From the IMG/VR virus record IMGVR_UViG_3300033984_000379, positions 1 through 64,000 of that record: DNA of 64,000 nt; one strand, written 5' to 3'. The notes under the pieces were generated by a model. The model saw nothing but the letters and a program-made list of their open reading frames with translations. It was not told the DNA's origin and did not search any database. The translations under genes were made by a program, and so were the position numbers. Source of the DNA: a virus. Below are positions 7,833 to 15,337 of this stretch, piece after piece; the stretch's first letter is position 1; each line of letters begins with the position of its first letter.

Positions 7833-8025
7833 TTAAGGGTTTGCGGTTTCCCTAATAAAAAATCGTGCGGAACTTATACTTCTGCGGTAACTTAGAATGA
7901 GGATGATGTCCGAATACGTCTTAGGATGGTGGTTACCAGCTTCCCCATATACAGCTGAATGGGCGGTTATTAACAGCCGATAAATATACGGTTAGGTATA
8001 AAAGGGGACTTCGGTCTCCTTTTTT
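7832..8025 (+). ncRNA. Structured RNA, copy A
   Basis: A non-coding unit of about 190 bases with a promoter in front and a terminator behind. Predicted helices: 7867-7872 with 7880-7885 (GCGGAA/TTCTGC); 7886-7891 with 7932-7937 (GGTAAC/GTTACC), closing a conserved 40-base internal domain; 7944-7948 with 7959-7963 (CCCAT/ATGGG); and 7964-7968 with 7975-7979 around a conserved ATTAAC loop. Copy B keeps these helices through paired base changes. It is not a tRNA, tmRNA or other RNA I recognise. Its job is unknown; a decoy, packaging RNA or regulator are all possible. Confidence 0.8.
8000..8025 (+). terminator. Intrinsic terminator of RNA copy A
   Basis: AAAAGGGGAC and GTCTCCTTTT pair around a TTCG tetraloop, followed by T residues. 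It is a textbook rho-independent terminator. Confidence 0.85.
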
Positions 8026-8031
8026 AGACAT

Positions 8032-8223
8032 AAAGGGTTTACGGTTTCCTTAATAAAGAATCGGGTGAAACTTATAGTTTTACGGTAACTTAGAATGAGG
8101 ATGATGTCCGAATACATCTTAGGATGGTGGTTACCAGTTCTCCCGTATAAAACTTAACGGGCGTTTATTAACAAACGAGAAACATACGGTTAGGTAAAAA
8201 GAGAGACTTTGGTCTCTTTTTTT
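8032..8223 (+). ncRNA. Structured RNA, copy B
   Basis: A second copy 198 bases downstream of copy A. Helices: 8065-8070 with 8078-8083 (GTGAAA/TTTTAC); GGTAAC with GTTACC; 8142-8146 with 8157-8161 (CCCGT/ACGGG); 8162-8166 with 8173-8177 (CGTTT/AAACG) around the same ATTAAC loop. Compared with copy A, the first, third and fourth helices change on both strands and keep pairing, which is direct evidence of selection on structure. The central domain is almost invariant (one difference in more than 50 bases). It has no promoter of its own, so it depends on P2 read-through or processing. Confidence 0.8.
8196..8223 (+). terminator. Intrinsic terminator of RNA copy B
   Basis: AAAGAGAGAC pairs with GTCTCTTTTT around a TTTG loop, followed by T residues. 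It ends 3 bases before the stop codon of the convergent minus-strand gene. The stem sequence differs from that of copy A but the shape is kept. Confidence 0.85.
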
Positions 8224-8225
8224 AG

Positions 8226-8867
8226 TTATATAAGGTCTTTAACTTTATAACTTCCTTTTAATTGTGGTGTATCAAAAAATGATACCCCTTTAATTTGTGT
8301 GATAAAATTAACTTTATATTTATTTTTATCAAATCTATATACCTCAACAATTTCTTGATAATTGTTTTTAGTTAATAATAAATTTCTACCTTGACCTAAT
8401 CTCCAATCTTTAGCGTTTTTTATAAATTTTACGATTGTACTTAAGTTATTAATAAATAAGTCAATACCTTCATAAGTGTCAGGGTTTAAGATTCTACTAT
8501 TATGAAATTTACCTGGAAGTCCAGTCAATGGGTTTAATGGTGCGTAGTCAGGTTCTGAATTACGGAGTAATCTTTGTTTCCAGTGATTTGTTAGATTGAT
8601 ATCAAACATAATCTCACAACTTACTTGTCCATTTTTATTTGGCTGTATATATTCATCAGGACAAATCCATTTATTACCATTACTACTCCAATTATAAAAT
8701 GAATTAACTTTTAAAGTTAATTCTGAATTTAATCTATTAGGGACATTAACGGTTGACTTACCCTCAATTAATAGTTGGTTAATAAAGTTTTCGTGAAGAA
8801 CAACTTCTTGTATCGTCATTTCACTTTCAAGTGACTCCCGTAATATTTTTCTAATTAAATCTTTCAT
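8226..8867 (-). CDS. Hypothetical protein with a leader-like N terminus
   Basis: 213 residues, no family recognised. It starts MKDLIRKILRESLESEMT, a short basic-amphipathic N terminus containing L-R-E/S, which fits the T4 prohead protease cleavage rule. The remainder is a mixed alpha/beta domain with several Trp residues and no visible catalytic motif. It converges on the tandem RNAs, its stop lying 3 bases from their last terminator. TATTTATA lies 6 bases upstream of its start. Confidence 0.55.
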   Translation of the reverse strand: MKDLIRKILRESLESEMTIQEVVLHENFINQLLIEGKSTVNVPNRLNSELTLKVNSFYNWSSNGNKWICPDEYIQPNKNGQVSCEIMFDINLTNHWKQRLLRNSEPDYAPLNPLTGLPGKFHNSRILNPDTYEGIDLFINNLSTIVKFIKNAKDWRLGQGRNLLLTKNNYQEIVEVYRFDKNKYKVNFITQIKGVSFFDTPQLKGSYKVKDLI

Positions 8868-8873
8868 ATCATT

Positions 8874-8881
8874 TATAAATA
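8874..8881 (-). promoter_or_regulatory. TATTTATA promoter-like motif
   Basis: Minus-strand TATTTATA, 6 bases upstream of the start at 8867. Confidence 0.5.
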
Positions 8882-8899
8882 TTACTTATCCCCAAAAAA

Positions 8900-8928
8900 T
8901 TGACAAATCATATCAAATATCTTATCAT
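8900..8928 (+). promoter_or_regulatory. TTGACA-N17-TATCAT promoter of the DNA polymerase gene
   Basis: TTGACA at 8900-8905 and TATCAT at 8923-8928 are separated by 17 bases. TATCATTG is also one base away from the Bacteroidota element TAnnTTTG. The expected start point is near 8935, about 57 bases before the polymerase ATG. It differs from the TATTTATA class, so it is probably an early or middle promoter read by host RNA polymerase. Confidence 0.6.
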
Positions 8929-8956
8929 TGATATGAACAAGACAAACCTCATCAAC

Positions 8957-8995
8957 ATGGGAGCTAATAAGTCATCTAAAACAATTTTATTATGA
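8957..8995 (+). other. Possible 12-codon leader ORF overlapping the polymerase start
   Basis: ATG at 8957 opens a frame reading MGANKSSKTILL and ending in TGA at 8993-8995, which overlaps the polymerase ATG as ATGA. If translated it would couple to, and could regulate, polymerase synthesis. It is too short to be sure of; a chance frame is possible. Confidence 0.25.
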
Positions 8996-11703
8996 TATCA
9001 CAAGAAGACATTGAGAAATTCCTACAAGGGAATGACGACGAAAAATATATTGTATCGGTTGAATACGACTACACCACTGATGCTATCTACAAAGTTATTG
9101 AAGACCCCATTAAAGGTAAATTTATTAAAAAAGACACATTCACCCCATTCTGTTGGGTTGGAGACCTTAGAGGTGTTAATTTTTACCAAGGGTCAAAAGA
9201 CTTACAAAAAGCCGCAATGACCAAATACGGAATTATGATTATCAAACTTGAAACAAGTGGTAACGAACGACTTGAGAACGGATTGAAATTTATGGTTAAA
9301 GCCATGAAAGGATACCGGGCGTTAGTCCAATTCTTCCGTGATGGAAACCTTGACCCTTGGGGTGAATCCGCAAAAGATAAATTATTAATCCTTCCCCCAG
9401 TTGAACAATACCTAATCTCAAAAGAAAAAAGGTTATTCAAGGGGTTTGCAGAATACAATGATATTACCAGACTTGTTTATGACTTGGAGACCACATCTTT
9501 GGAACCAAAGGATGGAAGAATATTCATGATTGGAATCAAAACAAATAAAGGTTACCAAAAGGTTATTGAATGTTCAAATATTGATGAAGAAAGAAAAGGA
9601 CTTGTTGAGTTCTTTAATATCATTGATGAACTTAAACCAAGTATCATCGGTGGATACAATTCAGCGAACTTTGACTGGTTTTGGATATTTGAAAGATGTA
9701 AAGCTCTTAACCTTGATATTAAAAAGATTAGTAAATCACTTAACCCAAAAAAACCAATCGGGCAAAAAGATGGTATGTTAAAACTTGCCAATGAAGTTGA
9801 AAGGTTCAACCAAGTAACTCTTTGGGGGTATAATGTTATTGATATCATTCACTCCGTTAGACGAGCTCAAGCCATTAACTCCGGAATCAAATCCGCAGGT
9901 CTGAAATATATTACACAATACATCAAAGCAGAAGCTCCTGACCGAGTATATATTGACCACACAGAAATCGGGTCAATGTATGCCAAAAAAGAAGAGTATT
10001 GGTTAAACCTAACAAATGGTAAATATAAAAAAGCTGATAACCCAACATTTGATAATTTAGATACCAGATTCCCCGGGACTTACACCAAAGTGACAGGTGA
10101 TAATATCGTGGAAAGATATCTTGACGATGACTTAGAAGAAACCCTTCTTGTGGATGATGAATTCAATCAAGGGACTTTTCTACTCGCAACAATGGTTCCA
10201 ACCACATACGAAAGAGTATCCACAATGGGTACCGCAACACTATGGAAAACTATTATGCTCGCGTGGTCATACAAATACAATTTAGCCATACCACAGAAAG
10301 AAGAAAAACAAGACTTCGTGGGGGGATTGTCAAGACTATTAAAAGTGGGTTACTCTAAAGATGTGTTAAAACTGGATTACTCATCCCTGTATCCTGCCAT
10401 ACAACTAGTTCATAATGTATTCCCTGAATGTGACGTAACTAACGCAATGAAAAGTATGTTGGGGTATTTCAGAAACTCCCGTATCACTTACAAAAATTTA
10501 GCAAAAGAGTTCTATGAAACAGATAAGAAAAAATCATTAACATACGATAGAAAGCAGCTTCCTATTAAGGTGTTCATTAACTCCCTATTTGGAGCGTTAT
10601 CAGCACCTCATGTATTTCCTTGGGGTGAGATGAAAAGTGGGGAACAGATTACCTGCACAGGTCGTCAATATCTCCGTCAGATGTTGAAGTTTTTTATGAA
10701 CCGGGGGTATACTGCCCTAGTTTGCGACACAGATGGTATGAACTTTAGCCTTCCTGAGGAAGGTGTTGAAGATAGAAAATATATTGGAAAAGGTATTAAT
10801 TGGTTAGTGAAAGAGGGCAAAGAATATACTGGTTATAACGCGGATGTTGCGGAATTCAATGATGTCTTTATGAAATCTGTCATGGGTTTAGATTGCGACG
10901 GAACATGGGACTCTTGTATTAATTTGGCGAGAAAGAACTATGCGACAATGGAAAGTGATGGGAAAATTAAACTTACCGGTAATACAATTAAGTCAAAAAA
11001 GTTACCTCTATATATTGAGGTGTTTTTAGATAAAGGTGTTAGATACTTACTTGAGGGTAAAGGACAAGAATTTATTGAATATTATTATGAATATATTCAG
11101 ATTATCTTTGATATGAAAATACCGTTAAAACAAATTGCTCAAAGAGCTAAAGTTAAATTGAGTTTAGACGATTACAATAAACGAAGTACTCAAAGAACAA
11201 AAGGTGGTGCGTTTATGTCCAAAATGGCACATATGGAACTAGCTTTAAAACATAAATTAAAAGTATCGTTAGGTGATGTTATATCTTATGTTAATAACGG
11301 AACTAGAGCTTCACATGGTGATGTACAAAAGAAAGGTGATACAGTTCAGTTAAATTGTTATATGTTAGATGTCGCTGAACTTGAAAACAATCCTGATATG
11401 AGTGGGGAATATAATATTCCAAGAGCTATAGCGACTTTCAATAAAAGAATTCAACCATTGTTAGTTGTGTTCAAGGAAGAAGTTAGAAAAGGGTTACTCG
11501 TTACCGACCCTGAACAAAGAGGATTTTTCACTAAAGACCAATGTCAAATGATTAATGGTATGCCTTTCAAGGAAAGTGACCAAGATACAATTGAGGATTT
11601 GTTAACATTGTCTGAAGGTGAAATTAAATATTGGGATAAAGTTGGTATTGACCCTAACTACATCTACGAATTAGCGGAACCAGGATGGGAAGAATTTATG
11701 TAA
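8992..11703 (+). CDS. Family B DNA polymerase (T4 gp43-like)
   Basis: 903 residues, the size of T4 gp43 (898). A 3'-5' exonuclease domain begins with VYDLETTSL (about residue 162; catalytic Asp-x-Glu). The polymerase domain shows motif A, LDYSSLYP (about 461-468), motif B in KVFINSLFGALS (about 525-536), and motif C as CDTDG (about 578-582). It copies the phage genome with proofreading. Its promoter is of the TTGACA type rather than TATTTATA. It is followed by a mobile RHH + HNH pair. The missing partners (clamp, loader, primase) must lie outside the window. Confidence 0.95.
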   Translation: MISQEDIEKFLQGNDDEKYIVSVEYDYTTDAIYKVIEDPIKGKFIKKDTFTPFCWVGDLRGVNFYQGSKDLQKAAMTKYGIMIIKLETSGNERLENGLKFMVKAMKGYRALVQFFRDGNLDPWGESAKDKLLILPPVEQYLISKEKRLFKGFAEYNDITRLVYDLETTSLEPKDGRIFMIGIKTNKGYQKVIECSNIDEERKGLVEFFNIIDELKPSIIGGYNSANFDWFWIFERCKALNLDIKKISKSLNPKKPIGQKDGMLKLANEVERFNQVTLWGYNVIDIIHSVRRAQAINSGIKSAGLKYITQYIKAEAPDRVYIDHTEIGSMYAKKEEYWLNLTNGKYKKADNPTFDNLDTRFPGTYTKVTGDNIVERYLDDDLEETLLVDDEFNQGTFLLATMVPTTYERVSTMGTATLWKTIMLAWSYKYNLAIPQKEEKQDFVGGLSRLLKVGYSKDVLKLDYSSLYPAIQLVHNVFPECDVTNAMKSMLGYFRNSRITYKNLAKEFYETDKKKSLTYDRKQLPIKVFINSLFGALSAPHVFPWGEMKSGEQITCTGRQYLRQMLKFFMNRGYTALVCDTDGMNFSLPEEGVEDRKYIGKGINWLVKEGKEYTGYNADVAEFNDVFMKSVMGLDCDGTWDSCINLARKNYATMESDGKIKLTGNTIKSKKLPLYIEVFLDKGVRYLLEGKGQEFIEYYYEYIQIIFDMKIPLKQIAQRAKVKLSLDDYNKRSTQRTKGGAFMSKMAHMELALKHKLKVSLGDVISYVNNGTRASHGDVQKKGDTVQLNCYMLDVAELENNPDMSGEYNIPRAIATFNKRIQPLLVVFKEEVRKGLLVTDPEQRGFFTKDQCQMINGMPFKESDQDTIEDLLTLSEGEIKYWDKVGIDPNYIYELAEPGWEEFM

Positions 11704-11744
11704 AAAAAAAATAATAAAAGTTAGAATTTTACTAAAAAGATAGA

Positions 11745-11752
11745 TATTTATA
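11745..11752 (+). promoter_or_regulatory. TATTTATA promoter-like motif for the RHH + HNH pair
   Basis: TATTTATA ends 3 bases before the ATG of the RHH gene, so a transcript from it would have almost no leader. The second RHH + HNH pair carries the same motif at 45642. Confidence 0.5.
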
Positions 11753-11755
11753 TAT

Positions 11756-11911
11756 ATGGGACGACCTAAAAAAGAGGAAAAAGATAAGAAAATTAAAGTT
11801 GGTATTTGTTTAGACAGAACTCTATATAACACTATGATGGAAAATGGTGGAAAGGTCTCTCGTATAATAGAAAATATAATAAGAGAGTATTATGGAAACA
11901 AAGATTTGTAG
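11756..11911 (+). CDS. Small ribbon-helix-helix-type DNA-binding protein
   Basis: 51 residues: MGRPKK start, a basic segment, the strand KIKVGICLD, then helices around LYNTMMENG and KVSRIIENIIREYY. This is the strand-helix-helix order of Arc/MetJ-type repressors. The gene overlaps the following HNH gene by 20 bases in another frame. A similar 50-residue protein precedes the other HNH gene (45654), so the pair is a repeating unit. It may repress the endonuclease or help it choose DNA sites; this is inferred. Confidence 0.65.
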   Translation: MGRPKKEEKDKKIKVGICLDRTLYNTMMENGGKVSRIIENIIREYYGNKDL

Positions 11912-12611
11912 TAAGTGTAAAGAAGAAAAAAATGTGTGTGACTTTTATGTTGACCCTAACAATCAAAAATATCGGGCTTCGTGTAAAGTATGTTTCTATT
12001 TAACCCTTAAAAAACATAGGGATGGTAATAAAACTAAAATAAAAGAATATGCTAAAAATTATAGATTAGTTAACAAAGATGATATTAAAGAAAAAGGTAA
12101 AATTTATCGTGAAACAAACAAAGAAAGGGTGAAATTAAACCAAATAAAAAATTCTAAAACATATTATTTGAAAAATCGTGAAGTTATGATTGAAAAAAGT
12201 CGAAAATTTCGTGAGAATAATCCAAATTATTCTTTTGAATATAGAGAAAAAAATCCGAATTATAGTAATGATTATCAAAAAAATAGAAAAAAATATGATT
12301 TTATCTTTAAAATCTCACATAATATGAGAGTAAGAATGTCAATTTTTCTGAAATCAAAAAATATTACGAAGAAAAATAAAACCTTTGAAATTATTGGTTG
12401 TTCACCTAAATTTCTTAAAGAACATATTGAGAAACAATTTACTGAAGGTATGTCTTGGGATTTGATGGGTCAACATATTCACATTGACCATATTATACCT
12501 CTAGCGTCAGCAAATACTGAGGAAGAAATATATAAATTGTGTCATTATACTAATTTACAACCACTGTGGGGTCCTGACAACCTAAGTAAAGGTGCGAAAA
12601 TTATAACATAA
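11892..12611 (+). CDS. HNH homing endonuclease, copy 1
   Basis: 239 residues. An N-terminal zinc finger (CSKCKEEK...CKVC) is followed by a long charged helical linker and a C-terminal nuclease domain with IIGCSPKFLKEHIEKQF, the HNH core HIDHIIPLASA, and NLQPLW. This layout is typical of free-standing phage HNH endonucleases that spread by cutting phage genomes lacking them. It closely resembles the gene at 45796, especially over the last 75 residues. It sits directly after the DNA polymerase gene, a common homing target. Confidence 0.85.
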   Translation: METKICSKCKEEKNVCDFYVDPNNQKYRASCKVCFYLTLKKHRDGNKTKIKEYAKNYRLVNKDDIKEKGKIYRETNKERVKLNQIKNSKTYYLKNREVMIEKSRKFRENNPNYSFEYREKNPNYSNDYQKNRKKYDFIFKISHNMRVRMSIFLKSKNITKKNKTFEIIGCSPKFLKEHIEKQFTEGMSWDLMGQHIHIDHIIPLASANTEEEIYKLCHYTNLQPLWGPDNLSKGAKIIT

Positions 12612-12630
12612 AAGTATTACCTTTTGTCGT

Positions 12631-12661
12631 AAGATAGACCCCATTTTTTAGGGTTTATCTT
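12631..12661. terminator. Hairpin after the HNH gene
   Basis: AAGATA-CCC (12631-12641) pairs with GGG-TATCTT (12651-12661) around an AT-rich loop. It lies 20 bases after the HNH stop. There is no strong T tract, so it may be a weak terminator or a protective 3' hairpin. Confidence 0.4.
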
Positions 12662-12680
12662 TAAACGATTAGTAATAAAA

Positions 12681-12704
12681 AAAAGGTGTCAATTGACACC
12701 TTTT
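12681..12704. terminator. Bidirectional terminator
   Basis: AAAAGGTGTC and GACACCTTTT form a perfect stem around AATT. It lies between the plus-strand HNH gene and the 3' end of the minus-strand gene cluster, and T tracts exist in both directions, so it can stop both convergent transcripts. Confidence 0.85.
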
Positions 12705-12709
12705 ATATT

Positions 12710-13060
12710 TTATTCTAATTTTAATCCGTCACTGGATGAAATATACCAAATATTTTCAACTAAATAGAATTCAACACAAGCTCCTTTATCAATCAATATT
12801 TCATCGTATAGTTCATCAATTTTATTATTATCTGGAACGATTGTAACTTTAGTTAATGCTTTAATAAAGATATGATTAGTTGTTTTAGAGTTTAATAGTA
12901 TTTCACAACTATCTATATTTTTTATTACAATAAAAGTCTCACCATTTGTTGAATAGTTACTTTCAGATATCACTTTTCTTAGTTCAGGTGTTGTGGTCAT
13001 ATTTAAAAATTGTTTTTCTCCAATAAGTTTTCTCATAATTTTTTTATTAATATTTCTCAT
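12710..13060 (-). CDS. Putative small virion protein
   Basis: 116 residues. The N terminus (MRNINKKIMRKLIGEKQFL) is basic and helical; the rest is short beta strands ending ACVEFYLVENIWYISSSDGL, which resembles the last strands of phage fibre or decoration proteins (a Trp-x-x-x-SSDGL ending). V-I-S-E/S near residue 34 could be a prohead-protease site. It lies 6 bases downstream of the gp13-like gene. Function is not recognised. Confidence 0.5.
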   Translation of the reverse strand: MRNINKKIMRKLIGEKQFLNMTTTPELRKVISESNYSTNGETFIVIKNIDSCEILLNSKTTNHIFIKALTKVTIVPDNNKIDELYDEILIDKGACVEFYLVENIWYISSSDGLKLE

Positions 13061-13066
13061 AATTTT

Positions 13067-14182
13067 TTAGATTACATAGATTTGTCTTGGCATAGCACGG
13101 AATTTTAGTTGTTTATTTAGATTTTCCGCTAATAATGCTTCTTTCTCCATAACTTTTTCAGGACGAAGACGCTCCAATCGTAATTTCAATTCCTCTTCAA
13201 GTTTAGTTTGTTCATCTTTACCTTCAGTTAATAAACTTTGATAATCCATAGTTAATTCAGAATCCGGTGTTTTGATAGCTCCGCTAAATTTACCTCTTAC
13301 TCTACCTAAAGTCTGTTTAACATATGCTGTAAACCATCTACGAACCCATACTTGAGCTGGGTTATTAAGTTCAGACCAAGCTACTTCTGCGATTGGTACA
13401 TCAGATGGTAACTTAACAATTTCAGGATTATTTTTTAAACAAGCATCTCTATCTGCAGGACCAACATCATAGTACCAATAGTGTACTTTTCCACGCATTA
13501 ATGTTCCATTTCCGAAGTCAAATTTACCCCCAGGTGTATTCATTAAGTGTATGGCTTTTTTACCATCAGGAAGAGCTGTAACGCGGTATGTAAGGTCACC
13601 ACCAATTATTCTTCGTTGTATATTAATTTCTTGCATTCTAAGAAGCATATCAAAGGCTGGCATCATAAAGTACGACCCTGACATACCCATTTGGGCAAAT
13701 CCGGCACTACCACCAAGACCTGCTCCACCCATTCCTCCAAAAGACCAAGGGTCAAAGATAAGGTTATTAAGTGATGATGGTGTAAACCAAAGTAGTTCGT
13801 TTAATTCTCTATTTGCGGGAATTTCGTAAATTTGTTGGTTTTCTTGTAGTTGTATGAAATCTTTTTTAAGAACATCATCACCACCGGCTTGAAGACCTAC
13901 GATTTTTGAGTATGCGTAAGTGTATCTTGTTTCATAATCTAAACTTTTAGTTATGAAGGCTTTGGATAATGATTGTGTATCAAGGTTTAGATTATTAAGG
14001 GCGGTCCATTGAGATTCAATTAACCAATCTTGAACGAATTGGGAGTAATCACCGATAGATAATTCTAATAAACTATCCATCATTTCGTCTTCAATTTCAA
14101 TTGAACGAACTGGTGCTCCTAATAAGTGTTTAATTCTTGTGTATAACTTACTTCTTTCGGGTTCTTGAATTATTATTGACAT
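13067..14182 (-). CDS. Neck protein (T4 gp13-like)
   Basis: 371 residues. The N terminus, IKHLLGAPVRSIEIEDEMMD followed by a helical DYSQFVQDWL, matches the gp13 pattern LGAPV-x-I-x-x-D-x-x. Further landmarks are a strand-rich IYEIPANRELNELLWF segment and the C-terminal WVRRWFTAYVKQTLGRVRGKF with an acidic helical tail, as in gp13 homologs of T4-like cyanophages. A Gly/Met-rich loop (about residues 145-170) is an insertion. gp13 with gp14 closes the head and accepts the tail. Here it is on the opposite strand from gp14- and gp15-like genes, which is unusual. Confidence 0.55.
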   Translation of the reverse strand: MSIIIQEPERSKLYTRIKHLLGAPVRSIEIEDEMMDSLLELSIGDYSQFVQDWLIESQWTALNNLNLDTQSLSKAFITKSLDYETRYTYAYSKIVGLQAGGDDVLKKDFIQLQENQQIYEIPANRELNELLWFTPSSLNNLIFDPWSFGGMGGAGLGGSAGFAQMGMSGSYFMMPAFDMLLRMQEINIQRRIIGGDLTYRVTALPDGKKAIHLMNTPGGKFDFGNGTLMRGKVHYWYYDVGPADRDACLKNNPEIVKLPSDVPIAEVAWSELNNPAQVWVRRWFTAYVKQTLGRVRGKFSGAIKTPDSELTMDYQSLLTEGKDEQTKLEEELKLRLERLRPEKVMEKEALLAENLNKQLKFRAMPRQIYVI

Positions 14183-14194
14183 AATGATATTTTA

Positions 14195-15325
14195 TTAATA
14201 AATATCGTTAAGTTCATAAATAATTTTTTCTCTTTGAGTAGGTTTAATTTTTATTGGTGTTAAGATTGGACTATTAGGTGTGTATTTATAAGCGAGAACA
14301 TCACTACCTTGTTTAATTCTGTATCTTATAGCTAGTCTATGTTCACTAGAACCTCTTTGTCCTGCGTTAGACCAATACAATTCAATATCTTCAATATTAA
14401 TAATTGTGTAGTTATCCAATATAATACCTGATAAATTTTTCTTAATTTTTTCTAAAAAGTCTGTATGATTTTCATTAATCCAAACAAAAATATCGTCAAT
14501 GATATGATTATAAAGGTTAATGTATTCGGGTTTTAATTTACCTAATTCACCTTGTTTAAATATTGAGAAAAATTCTGATAAATAACTATCTGCTGCAAAG
14601 TTTATTTTTTTAACTTCAAATAGTTCTCCCTCATTAAATATTTTTCTACCATTCTCTAAAGTTAAATTTTTAATACTTTTTAAATCGGCTTTAATTGGAG
14701 GTGTTTCTAAAATAGAAGCTTCAATACATTTTTTAATATTGGTAATTATTGATTCATAAGTTTCATCACCACTTTGTATTAATTTTATTAAATCAAAAAA
14801 ACTTTCTTTAGTTTCTAAATCGCATTTATATTTTAATTCTAATTTAGTTCTATAAGGTATAAAAACATCTCCAACAAAACTATCTTCGTATTCGGAATAT
14901 TCTTTATTACGAACAGATTTTAGGATGTTTTCTAAATCATCTTCATTAGTAGTGTCATCTAAATTTTTTAAATTCTGACGTGTTTTAGTATTATTAAATT
15001 TTGGGTCGTTGATAAAATCCGAAATAGTGTTTAGGTAAGATACGGTATTACTACTGTTTAAAGAAAGATTAATAATTTTAGGTAAGATACCTGATTTTTT
15101 CCAAGTAAAAAAATTAAATAAGTTTTCAACACTTTTATTTAACGATGTTAATTCGTCACCTTTTATCTTTTTACTAAAATCATATAATTTACAATAAGGT
15201 GTATCTGTATTATTTTTAGTTTTTTTACATAATGAATAAATATAGTTTAATGGTTCATCAGGGAATAGACTTCCCTGATTTGCTATTAATCTTTTATATT
15301 GTGATTGACTTATTAAAACTTTCAT
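14195..15325 (-). CDS. Hypothetical leader-bearing protein
   Basis: 376 residues, no family recognised. It starts MKVLISQSQYKRLI, a variant of the MKIIITE leader (MK + three hydrophobic residues + S/T + E/Q). The body is Lys/Asn-rich and mostly helical, with a beta-rich C terminus. TATTTATT on the minus strand lies 4 bases upstream (15330-15337). The absence of a Glu at the expected cleavage position makes processing less certain here. It may be a structural or injected protein. Confidence 0.5.
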   Translation of the reverse strand: MKVLISQSQYKRLIANQGSLFPDEPLNYIYSLCKKTKNNTDTPYCKLYDFSKKIKGDELTSLNKSVENLFNFFTWKKSGILPKIINLSLNSSNTVSYLNTISDFINDPKFNNTKTRQNLKNLDDTTNEDDLENILKSVRNKEYSEYEDSFVGDVFIPYRTKLELKYKCDLETKESFFDLIKLIQSGDETYESIITNIKKCIEASILETPPIKADLKSIKNLTLENGRKIFNEGELFEVKKINFAADSYLSEFFSIFKQGELGKLKPEYINLYNHIIDDIFVWINENHTDFLEKIKKNLSGIILDNYTIINIEDIELYWSNAGQRGSSEHRLAIRYRIKQGSDVLAYKYTPNSPILTPIKIKPTQREKIIYELNDIY

Positions 15326-15337
15326 AATAAATAAATA

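Noticed and set aside
7890-7930. Hammerhead-like core in the tandem RNA (GATGA ... GAA ... GTC)
   Set aside because: The required GAAA and the three-helix junction with a cleavable NUH site cannot be placed, and copy B changes GTC to ATC.
7696-8223. CRISPR array or tRNA cluster
   Set aside because: Only two long units of about 190 bases with no short direct repeats or spacers; no cloverleaf, T-loop or CCA pattern is present.
11704-12611. Group I intron carrying the HNH gene
   Set aside because: The DNA polymerase frame is complete before the HNH pair and nothing downstream continues it, so the module is free-standing.
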